Of a stretch of DNA of 64,000 nt, positions 12,006-22,311 are shown piece after piece. The translations under genes and the position numbers were made by a program. The notes below the pieces were generated by a model that saw nothing but the letters and a program-made list of their open reading frames with translations, made no database searches and had not been told where the DNA came from. This DNA comes from Lathyrus oleraceus (Eukaryota > Streptophyta > Magnoliopsida > Fabales > Fabaceae): NCBI RefSeq assembly GCF_024323335.1, contig NC_066583.1:277037416-277101415 (forward strand). The letters run 5' to 3'. How positions within the stretch are numbered: position 1 is the first letter of the stretch; each line of letters opens with the position of its first letter.

Positions 12006-13029
12006 GCAATGCACTGTGCCATCCTCCAAATCATCTGATCATTTGCTGCACTGAGTTACGGCCTCTGAACTGATCACAACCATCTGAAGGAATATGTAAC
12101 CACAAATCCGACTTGGGGTTCCGAAATAAACGGAACGGAATGATACATCACCATCATCACCAGACAATCTCTGAGCAGATAACCACAATCCTCTGAATCG
12201 GCCCGGGGAATCCTGAAATAAACGGATCCCCACTAATAAATACCACGGACAGAACTCCGGCGTCTCAGCAATAAATGACCATAAATCCGACTTATAAATA
12301 GGACTCTGATCAACGGAACCAATAGTCACCATCAAAGTCACCATCTGAACATGCATCTGAAAGAATCACCCTCCCCTCACAGGTAAATTCTAATCAGGTC
12401 ATCCTAAGGCGGATAATAGTCTCGACAATCGGGCAGAGATACTCAATGGGTTTGCCCTTTCGGGTGTGCCATTGTAGCTCTCCTGAGATCGTCTAAACCA
12501 AAGATCTGGGAATGAACGCAATGCACTGTGCCATCCTCCAAATCATCTGATCATTTGCTGCACTGAGTTACGGCCTCTGAACTGATCACAACCATCTGAA
12601 GGAATATGTAACCACAAATCCGACTTGGGGTTCCGAAATAAACGGAACGGAATGATACATCACCATCATCACCAGACAATCTCTGAGCAGATAACCACAA
12701 TCCTCTGAATCGGCCCGGGGAATCCTGAAATAAACGGATCCCCACTAATAAATACCACGGACAGAACTCCGGCGTCTCAGCAATAAATGACCATAAATCC
12801 GACTTATAAATAGGACTCTGATCAACGGAACCAATAGTCACCATCAAAGTCACCATCTGAACATGCATCTGAAAGAATCACCCTCCCCTCACAGGTAAAT
12901 TCTAATCAGGTCATCCTAAGGCGGATAATAGTCTCGACAATCGGGCAGAGATACTCAATGGGTTTGCCCTTTCGGGTGTGCCATTGTAGCTCTCCTGAGA
13001 TCGTCTAAACCAAAGATCTGGGAATGAAC
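12006..13029. repeat. 512-bp tandem duplication in leader of A
   Basis: Copies 12006-12517 and 12518-13029 read the same base for base over the regions compared, including two identical 105-codon frames exactly 512 bp apart. The near-zero divergence means the duplication is more recent than the LTR divergence, or has been homogenised. Confidence 0.95.
12118..12231 (-). promoter_or_regulatory. Paired leader hairpins of element A
   Basis: 12118-12136 is GTTCCG-AAATAAA-CGGAAC on the plus strand; 12205-12231 is a longer imperfect stem (GGGGAATCCTG / CGGATCCCC) around the same AAATAAA. Both recur at +512 in the second leader copy, and element C has the same pair. Confidence 0.7.
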
Positions 13030-13427
13030 GGTTACCGAAGTCAATAGTTCAGATGAAGTGACACAACCAAAGTGGATACTCCACAAAGGAAGGGCACTAT
13101 CAAATGAACCTCGTCCGACTTGTGGTATGTCACGTTGCAACAATATGCTGATAAAGCAAATGAGGAACGTGAGACCACACTAATCCTAGGTGTATACTCG
13201 GGCCTGGGCTTTAGCCCCACTCAGAACACCCACCCCAAAACAGAGGAACCACCTGTACAGAGGACAGCAGAATGATAGTATGATGCATGCAAATATTTAT
13301 GCAAATATATACACAACAGAATAATGATAAATGCAATAAATAACAGCACAAGCAACCTAAACTATCCTAGAACGCTGGGAGAGACTCGCTTAGGGAAGAT
13401 GGACCAGCAATAGGTCAACTTCTATAG

Positions 13428-13445
13428 TCCCCAGCAGAGTCGCCA
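13428..13445 (-). promoter_or_regulatory. Primer binding site of element A
   Basis: On the minus strand TGGCGACTCTGCTGGGGA begins two bases after the LTR end (GCGACA). Ogre elements are reported to use tRNA-Arg. The same PBS with one or two changes follows the LTR of element C. Confidence 0.8.
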
Positions 13446-13447
13446 GC

Positions 13448-16400
13448 TGTCGCATCCATGAAAAACAACCGGCGGGCTAAAACAAAACAACACAGAGCTG
13501 CCACCGTGCGTTATTTATCCCAAAAGAGGGAAAGGAAACACTCGAAGTAAACTTGGGAAAAGCATGGTCTCGCGACCAAAGAGAATGGGATCGGGAGTCG
13601 GTTATGCGAAGGGAAGGTATTAGCACCCCTACGCATCTGTCGTACTCGACGGGATCCACGCTCTAAAAGAAAGAATAGGTTGCTAAAACAAACATCACAC
13701 ACACAAACAACACAGGTGGAGAAAGAGGGGAGAGGGCTCGCTAGGATATCGCATCCTATGCCTACGTATCTCGTCTGGAACGAGAATCAGAGCTACCGTA
13801 GTTCGGCTCACGCACGCCGAAACAAAACAAAACACAAAAAGGCAAACATGGAACCCGAACGCCAATCGCTGGACTTACATCAGCTTCCGAACCAAACAAA
13901 CACAATCAGGATACAGACAGCCAATCGTTGGTCTTACATCCATATCCCGACACACAAGAAGAAACAAACAACAACAAGTTACTAAGGAGTCAGGCACTCG
14001 AGCCTAGCAACTGTCAGGCAAACGCACACAAAAAGAAGAAAAGGTTTCCCGGAGAGACCTCGCGCGGTCTCCTTCCTACGTACCTCATCTGGTATGAGGA
14101 TCAGGGCGACGTAGTTCCCCTGAACGGGAAAGAAATTCTAACCTAACCAGATACAAAGGGAGACACACTACTAGGGAGCTGTACTCGAGCCTAGATGTTA
14201 TCATGCATATCATCCCTAAGTTATGGTTTCTATCCTAACTTGCACAGGCAGCAAGCTAATCCTAAACAGGCAAAGCAATCAAAGTAAACAATCACAAATA
14301 ACACACACTATATCCAAACAGAGGTGGCTCAAACAAGAGTTAGACTGCCAAAGCAAGTCAACTGTATCAGGGTGATGTTAGCTCTTAACCCTGACATTGA
14401 GAGTCAGGGTGAAGCCAGATGAAAGGTGAGTGAAGATTGGACTTCACAGCTCTTATCCCTGGCTAGGGAGAGCTTCAGACAAAGGAAGTGTGGGTCCAGA
14501 AAGTGGGAACCCTTCTACACTTATGACACTGACTTAACTGTACAACTGTACATGGATCTTGGGTTAGGATCCACAAGGCATCAACATGTAATGTGAGCAA
14601 AGGGATGACTCAACAGATTAGCAGGAGGTGGACTACACACCTCTTGTGTCTGCCAATTGCCTTAACAAAGGTCTTTTCCTACTTGGGGACAAAAATAAAC
14701 AAGCACAAGCATTGCCTCTTAAGGAGGACTTCAGACAGGTGTCTGGCCAAGTAACAGGCCAGGTCTTCCAGACTACATGGAGTTAGTGATTCTACCTCAA
14801 TTGGTTTACACAACCAAGCAACAGCAACAGCAAGTTCACAATGAACTATAGCAACTAAGGTACCTGAAATCAATCTAATATGATCAGTACTCAGCTCAAA
14901 CAGTCAAACAAACAATTACAAGTTAAACAATTAACTGTACACAAGCAATGCATCAAGCAAAGCATAAGCCATTGCTCAACACAAATGAATTAGAAACCAC
15001 CTACAAAACAAAATTAATGTTAATCAACATCATTCACATGAGCAACTCAAACCAAGTGCATTAATTCCTCCATTCCATTTGCCTTTTGTCCTGAAACACA
15101 ATCCAAACATGAGAAGCAAAACCCTAGGACAAAGCCTAGGGTCCAATAGGGATCAAAAACCCAAAACAGAACATGAAAATTATCAAAAATCAAGTTCAAT
15201 CAATTTAGAAACATGTCCAATTGGTCTCATGTTCATATCATCAACCAAGATTATTTCATGAAGCAAATAGTGTGAAACATGTCATTTCAAAGCTCATTGG
15301 ACCAAACAGAATGAATCAATTCAAACTCAATCCAAAACAATTCGATAAATTCCCAAAAAATTCATGTCTAAACAGAACTCATTAATGGATCATCACACCA
15401 AATTTCAGGTCAATTGGACAATGGGAAGCAAGTCAATTAAATTCATCAAGTTAAAGCATGCTCATACAAGTCCAAACAAGGCACAATTTCATGTATCAAC
15501 TTCAAGCAAGCATAAAACAGTGTAGGAACATGATAAATGCACCAAACCAAAACCATGACAAACTTCAATGTGTCTATAATACACATGCCAAATTTCAAGT
15601 CCATCCAATTAACAACAAGAATTTCACAAATCAAATAAAATCATGTCTCTCAAGAAGTTCACAATTGGTCAAACAGGGGAGAAAATCTCAATCAAATTGG
15701 AAATGCATTCAAAAATTCCAGAAAAATTCACATGTGAACCTTACACCCAGAAGTATCAACGTGCAAAATTTTAGCTCATTTCAAGTTCATATGGCATGGT
15801 AACAAAAATCAAGAAGTTAGGCAAGACATGGTGTGACACAAATTGTCACACCTAGATTCATCATGGCATATCTCACATTTCGGGAAAGCAAAAATCACAA
15901 ACTCTATATCAAAATGTCCATTAATATCTCTAGAATAAGCATACAAAATTTCAGCTCCATCCAGTTAAGCATCATCATTTCATAATCAAAATACCAAGCA
16001 TCGTGCAACAAATGACATATATGAGCAAACCCTAGCCAAAACAGAAATCCACACATGCACAATTTTTGCAAAAATGTTCATTAAATTGTAGAGATCTTAA
16101 GGATCATAGCACAAAAAATTTCATTCAATTTGGACAAGTGGTTTAGGATATATGATTTTTTCATGTGGAAGAAAAAATAAAAAAATGTGAAACAAGCATA
16201 TGAAATCATGTGAGGCATGTGAAAATAAATGGCAAGGCAAAATGAGAATGGCTACAGCACGGAATCGAAGGGTGTTCACGTTTGAAAAAGGGAGCGCGCG
16301 CTAACACCTAATCTCATGTACAGTAGCATAAACACGGATCAAACTACGTTCTGGAAATTTTCTTATGAAGTTCATCACGCGTTCATCACCTTCATCACTC

Positions 16401-18281
16401 AAGAACAAAATGTCACCAAATTTCACAAACCATATATCACCAGAAAGGTCTCACAACGTACATCATGAATCCATAATTATTTTGACCTAATTCATCCTAG
16501 ATTAAAAGAATCGAAGACAAACATTATCATGTATGAAACTTCAAATCCATATATCTCTCTCATTTCTCAACGAAAATCAGTGAAACAAATTGCAGATCAC
16601 TCTACTAAACACGATCTATCCAAATCATACATCAATTGCAAGAATCATTGAATTCGAAAACTGACCTTGACGAACTTGTAGAAGTTAAAACGCGCGTTTC
16701 AGGCCTTGGAATGTGAAAACAGATGTGCTTTGATGCTTGTAGAAGTGGATGAAGCAAGGTTCATGTGTTGATTGTGCACGATCCTGATGAAATCTCAACT
16801 TGCCATGGATGAACACTCTTGTAACAGTTCCAAATTGAGCTTGAATTCTCCAAGATTTTGCTTCCAACAGCTTCAATTATGCATGTAAATGATGAATTGA
16901 TGAAGAACAATGCTATGTTTATGCAGATTTTTGGAAAAAAAGTGAGAGAGAAAGTGAAGAGGTTTTTGTGATTTTCAGATCTAGATTGCAATTCTGTTAT
17001 TGCTAATCAGAAAACAGTTACAATTTAGTTTATATATGCATTGTTAAACATGTTAGTAATCATGATTAGCACAAATGAATTGGATTAGTGAAAATGCACA
17101 TGTTATGCAATTTGGCAAAATTGCCCTTTTTCAAATAGAACCAATGGAACAGTGTAAAACCAGTTGAAGCAAGTCCAAATTTCTGTTTAGAAGTGATTGG
17201 CATTGGTTTGGAGTGAAAATTGTATGTATTTTTCAAAATCACTTTTTTTCCCACCAAAATTTAAATTGGTTCACTTGAAAAATGGACTTTTTATGTGATG
17301 ATATTTGATGAATTGTAATGATGCATTATGATAAAGCATGTCAAATGGGATTTGCTCAAAAAAGAATCACTCAAATTGGCCAAATGGTTCAAAAGTTATG
17401 CCTCCTTGAAGTTCAACTTTTCTGGACAATGATCAATCCATATCTTGCCAACCACACATGAGAAATTCATGTTCCCTGATTTTTTGGAAAGGTGAGAGCA
17501 AGATCTACAACTTTCATGTTGAACAAAATTTCATTTGAAACATTTTTGGACACGTAACTTTGAGGAGAAAAACTTTCCATTTTTGGCAATTTTCAATTAC
17601 AAGTCACTTTCTATTTTTGGAAAGTTTCCATCTGACTTTATTTTCTTCATTCTTGATGTTTGAAATGTCAAATGAAACTTGTTTAGACATGAATGAAGTG
17701 TCTCTAACCCTCTCCCTCCTCCAAATCCATGAATTCAGGCACAGTTGACCACAGTTGACTTTTCTGACTGATAGATGAATTTTAGCTTGACTGATCAAAT
17801 TGAGCCTCAAACTCCTGATGAAATGGCTCAATGATGAAGCCCTAGCTTCCATAAGCTCAATATAATCATATGATGATACCCATATCCATTGAAAACCCCA
17901 TCTCCTTGCTAAGACCTGATTGGCCCAATACAACTGATTAGGGTTGACCAAAGGTCAAAACTCTAATCTCAAGGTATCTGATCAATCTCTTGGTGATGAC
18001 AAGACCATGATGATGATGATGTACCATTTCAACCAAGATAAAGCTCAACCCTCCTTGAGGAACCATGAAACCCTGATTTGAATCACCAACCCTCAGATGA
18101 TTAGTGATCAGTTAAATAAAACCCTAGCTTGCACCTTAACCTCTTTATCTTCTGATCAAGACCTAGGAGGATGACTTGCTCAATGTAGCCATATGATATG
18201 CAACATGCTAATGACTTAAGAAATGCAATGCAATATGTTAAGCTAGTCCCAAGAGAAGAGGGCAAATTTTGAGGTGTTACA
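13448..18281 (-). repeat. 5' LTR of element A (4834 bp)
   Basis: The minus-strand boundaries are TGTAACACCTC at 18281 and GCGACA at 13448. The PBS follows on one side and element B's ORF1 on the other. The U5 part shares the block around 13540-13660, and the repeated segment around the CGCTGGACTTACATCAG word, with the LTRs of B and C. Short ORFs inside are not conserved. Confidence 0.93.
15830..15852. repeat. Conserved inverted repeat, second LTR copy
   Basis: GGTGTGACA-CAAAT-TGTCACACC, identical to 1887-1909. Confidence 0.85.
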
Positions 18282-20570
18282 AAGACGTGCACCTACAGTT
18301 TTCACCGTGAGCCTTTGACGTCTTTGATAGAGTTGAGCAACTTTGTGGCCGGCAGTAATCAGAAGGTGTTTGTTGATCAGTATGGGGATTTGTTGACACT
18401 GTTGAAGATGGTGGTAGATCCAGTGCCGTTGCAGACTCTTCTACAGTTCTATGATCCAGAGCTCCGCTGTTTCACTTTCCAGGATTATCATTTAGCGCCC
18501 ACTCTTGAAGAGTATTCTATCCTGATGAATGTCTCGATCAGATATCAGGTTCCTTTCTTGGATGTTCCAAAGGAGGTTGATTTCAGAGTTGTTGCCAGAG
18601 CTTTTCACTTGAGTATCAAAGAAGTGAGTGACAATTGGAAGTCGAGCGGTGATGTTGTGGGTTTGCCTTTGAAGTACTTGGTGAGAATGGCTAAAGAAGA
18701 AGCAAAGAAGGGGAATTGGGAAGCTTTTCATGCCCAGTTAGCCATCATGATTTATGGGATTGTCTTGTTCCCGAGTATGCCCAATTTTGTGGACTTTGCT
18801 GCTATCACTATTTTCCTTGGAGGAAACCCGGTTCCTACTTTGTTAGCTGACACTTACTATGCTGCACATAGTAGGTGTCATACGGTGAACTGACTTTTTG
18901 TGTTTTTATCGCAATGTCGCGGTTAGCAAGAGTCGCCACCGACTTTTCTTTTATCCAATAAGGAAAGGCGGAAAAGAACAGGAAAGACCTTAATTTAGAT
19001 TCTTAGGTTCGGGAGGTACATTATACAAAGGGAAGGTGTTAGCACCCTTTGTATCCACGGTTTTCCATGGGCTCTTAATTGCTCAATCATTTATGTTTTT
19101 CTAGTTTGAAAAAGTGGTTGAGAAATGTGTAGGAAATGTTTTGAAAAGGAGAATTTAACTTTGTAATGATTCTTGAATGAATGTATGCAAAGTGGTTATC
19201 TCGTTTAGTTTTGAAAATAGTTTAGAAAAATATAACTCGGCAATGATTCTAGTGCGAATGTATGCCAAGTGGTGATTTTCTAATGGAGGTTTTGAAAGGT
19301 GTAAGGTGTGAAAAGGAGTTTTAAATTGTGAATAAGCAATTAAGAGTTATACCTATCTGAGGTCTTTCCGGGCATTTCCTATCCTTATGAGGGTAAAACT
19401 GTCCTTACTATTGAGAAGTAAGTAGTCTTATCCTTTGGATGTAAAAGGGTCATCGTAGGGTCATCGATTGGTCATTGAAGGCAACAGTTGTGAGGATACC
19501 TTAGCATTCGAAGGGACTATCATCATTTAACCGTAGGCTACACCGAAGGGACATCGAGGGACAAAATCGTATTTTCGAAGGCAACATCCGAGGGACCATG
19601 ATTTATTTTATGATGATTTAACCGAAGGGTCTTTGCTAAGTGTATCCCTACATTCGCGGGACATGACCGTAATACCGTAATCGTAGGGTAACAAAGAGAG
19701 GTCCAAGATCACAAGTTTAAAGGTCATATTTTAAAGTCAATTAGGTGATTAGGATGAATCTCCACATTAAAATCAATACATTAAAATTAATACATTAAAA
19801 TTAATACATTAAAATTAATTAAGCAATTTAGGGTGGATCTTCATAAGGGTATCCCACAAATAAAGTGGAAGGCCTAAACAACACTCTTTTCCTGGGATAT
19901 GTGAACCTTTACAAAATTCAGCAAACGGGTTAGAATACCAATCAGGGTGCAATCGAGGATTACACCGCAAAAGAAAACACAGCAGCATGAATGTCAGGCA
20001 AAACAGTGCATAATTAACATAGAATAGATCAGGTTACGCATAGGACATAACAAATATCAACGGCTGCCCCGTTCGCCTCTGCCTCGCCTAGCGAGGTCCT
20101 AGCGAATGCTCGCTACATGCTCGCTTAGCGATGTGCTAGCGAGCGGCTGCGGGTTTTGAATTTCAGAACAGTATGATTTCAGCATGCTGCATGCCTTATT
20201 GCATTCAATTACAGAAATAATATGGTCAAACACTCAGGATATTCAGGCGTACTGGAATTCACATGCAAAGTCTAATTACATATCCAAAAATTCAATCATG
20301 ATGCATTATGTATTTAGAGATTTACAAATTGGAAGCATAAAACGATAATGATACACAAACCTGTTTGCAATGGAGTGGTAATGCTGAATTGGCAAGTCAC
20401 TTTTGGTATCGGGTTGAGTTGGGCGGCGGTAACTTCGGTGCGGATGAGTGGCCGTCAGGGTTTCTTCACTCCAACTTCTCTGGGCTACTCTCCGGGGTTG
20501 CTATGCCAGGGTTTCCGGCCGTCTCCTTCTGTTTTCGTTCTCTTCTTCTTTTTCATTACTGAAGTGCTGG

Positions 20571-20578
20571 TATTTATA
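20571..20578 (-). promoter_or_regulatory. TATA box of solo LTR D
   Basis: TATAAATA on the minus strand, at the same place relative to LTR content as TATAAATA at 53668-53675 in the second D copy. Confidence 0.5.
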
Positions 20579-20640
20579 ATGCCTTTTTCATGACCTAATG
20601 GGCTCAGAATGAAGCCCGAAATTTTCTGTTGTCTGTCAGC

Positions 20641-20740
20641 TTCGCTAGGCGAGCGTGTAGCGAACGTGTAGCGAACGTTCGCTAGGCGAGCGTGTAGCGA
20701 ACGTGCAGCGAACGTTCGCTAGGCGAGCGTGTAGCGAACA
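20641..20740. repeat. CpG-rich tandem repeat in LTR D
   Basis: The words TTCGCTAGGCGAGCGTG and TAGCGAACGT alternate about three times. A related block with TAGCGAGGTCCTAGCGA lies at 20070-20150. TCGCTAGGCGA-type words are self-complementary. It stands out from the A/T-rich surroundings. Confidence 0.8.
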
Positions 20741-21905
20741 AGCCAGTTTTGGGCCATTTTCTGGATTGGGCCATTCGTGAGCTGGGCCTTCGTTCCTTTG
20801 AGATCAGTGTCATAAAAATGAGTCGGAGTGCCCTGAAAAAATGTCTTGAAATATTAATGGGCAAATTTTGGGGTATGACAGTAGGCATGGTAAGGGTGGA
20901 GCTATTAGATGTTGTCTCCCGTTGCTACTCAGATGGTTCTTGTCTCTCTTGCCAGTCAGTGGACCTTTTGTAAATACTCAGAGCACTCATAAGTGGACTC
21001 AGAGGATTATGTCTCTTACCTCCTATGATATCAGGTGGCAATCTTACCGGATGGATGTGCGTAATGTCATCATGAGTTGTGGAGAGTTTCATAATGTGCC
21101 ACTCATAGGGACTAAGGGTTGCATCAATTACAACCCGGTTCTTTCTCTTCGCCAGTTAGGGTTTGTGATGAATAGAAGACCACTAGATGCTGAGATAGTT
21201 GAAAGTGTGTATTTTGAGAAGCAAAGTGACCCTGCTAGATTGGAGCAAGTAGGAAGAGCTTGGAAGACTATTGGTGTCAAGGATGGAGCTGTGTTAGGGA
21301 AGAAGTTTGTTGTTGCTATGCCTGACTACATTGATTGGGTGAAGAAGAGAGTGGAGACTTTGTTGTTGCCCTATGATAGGATGGAGTCTTTGCAAGAGCA
21401 ACCACCTTTGATCCTTGCTGAGAGTGTGCCTGCTGAGCACTACAAGCAAGCCTTGATGGAGAATCGTCGGTTGAAAGAGAAGGAACAAGATACCCAGATG
21501 GAGCTTTACAAAGCCAAAGCTGACAAGTTGAACTTGGCTCATCAACTCAAAGGCATGCAGGGTGAAGATGCTAGTAGATTGAAGAGCAAGAAGAGGTCCT
21601 ATGAGGAGATGGAGACCTTGTTGAATGAAGAACACCGTGAGCGGCTAAGGTTGCAAAGAGTGGAAGCCAACTACCAGAAGAAGATACGAGACCTGGAAAA
21701 GCAGCTTAGAGACAAAGACATCCAATTGAAGAAGGAGGTAGACTTGAGACATGCATCAGAGAGCCAGCTTAGAGGAGAAGTTGTGGAGCTCAGAAGGCAA
21801 CTGAAGGAGAAGCTCACTCCTCTTCCAGAGTGTTCAGAATGCAACCTATTGATAGACCAGTGCCAGTACCTGAAGACGCTCATTCCTGGAGGACATCTTT
21901 CCTAG

Positions 21906-22311
21906 CTTGTATCTGTTGTTTATGTTGAGAATCACCTCCAGGCTTGTTGGATGGGATTCATTGTTGTACTCTGATCATTTGGATCTTTGCTTGAATACTG
22001 TTGTATGACTCTTGTTGCTCACATCTATAGATGAGGTTGTTGATGTTTCACCTCGTGCTCATTATCCTGTGTAGGCTGCTTCTGTGTTGTTCATTGTTGC
22101 AGGTTGCCATCTTTTCAAAGATGAACTAGGCTCTCGAATGCCTGAGGAATGAACATATCATGTGCATCATACGCATCATTAGCATCATACACATATCATT
22201 TTGCATTACAGGTGTTCCTGATCGAGACTTCTCACTCTGGTTCCTGTTTTAGGCAGGATTGCTGATCAACGTCCGCACCGCTACTCTACCCGGTTGAATC
22301 AACAGAGGAAC
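21906..22311 (+). other. ORF1-gag spacer of element B
   Basis: No gene is seen. It ends with a possible splice acceptor, CTGTTTTAGGCAG|GATT (AG at 22255-22256), followed by an open frame encoding RPHRYSTRLNQQRN directly before the gag ATG at 22312. Confidence 0.5.

Larger units (their letters stand above)
11661..13447 (-). other. Leader (5' UTR) of element A
   Basis: This runs from PBS to gag on the minus strand and contains no supported gene. It includes a 512-bp tandem duplication and the paired UUUAUUU-loop hairpins. ORF1, present in element B, is absent. A GCTGTTTTGCAG|GT motif (AG near 11779) could be a splice acceptor just before the gag frame. Confidence 0.65.
1..18281 (-). mobile_element. 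Ogre-like Ty3/gypsy element A (non-autonomous, 3' end off window)
   Basis: Two long direct repeats (1-4336 and 13448-18281; window base 1 aligns with 13935) flank an inner region coding on the minus strand. LTR starts read TGTAACACCTC on the minus strand, a tRNA-type PBS follows the 5' LTR, and a purine tract precedes the 3' LTR. The order on the minus strand is 5' LTR, PBS, leader, gag, decayed pol, repeat-rich 3' UTR, 3' LTR. The inner region is only 9.1 kb, because protease, most of RT, the second RNase H and the integrase core are deleted. By eye the LTRs differ at about 1-3% of sites, which suggests fairly recent insertion. It sits inside ORF1 of element B, so its target duplication should be aagac (18282-18286); the other copy lies outside the window. 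Confidence 0.9.
18876..20880 (-). mobile_element. Solo LTR of family D (2005 bp) with target duplication
   Basis: The element starts TGTCATAC, ends GTATGACA, and is flanked by GTAGG at 18871-18875 and 20881-20885. On the minus strand it begins TGTCATACCCCAAAATTTGC, matching the start of the LTR at 53440. Shared internal blocks include the wording around CATATCCCAGGAAAAG and a TATA box (20571-20578 reversed). No internal region or second LTR is present, so unequal recombination left a solo LTR. The end nearest 18900 carries a GGTGGCGACTC motif also seen near the ends of Ogre LTRs, suggesting a related Tat-type family. There is no gene inside. Confidence 0.88.
18282..21905 (+). pseudogene. ORF1 of element B, split by two insertions
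   Basis: The frame is open from 18282 (TYSFHREPLTSLIEL) to 18875 and resumes at 20886. Across the D insertion the two halves join in frame, leaving one copy of GTAGG. It ends at the TAG at 21903-21905. The N-terminal part (LQFYDPELRCFTFQDYHLAP, TLEEYSILMN) resembles the plant mobile-domain-like family (DUF7745-type), as I recall it. The C-terminal 140 residues or so form a strongly charged coiled coil (ENRRLKEKEQDTQMEL and following). Ogre ORF1 has no known function. The missing N-terminus lies beyond element A. Apart from the two insertions I see no stop in what remains. Confidence 0.8.
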
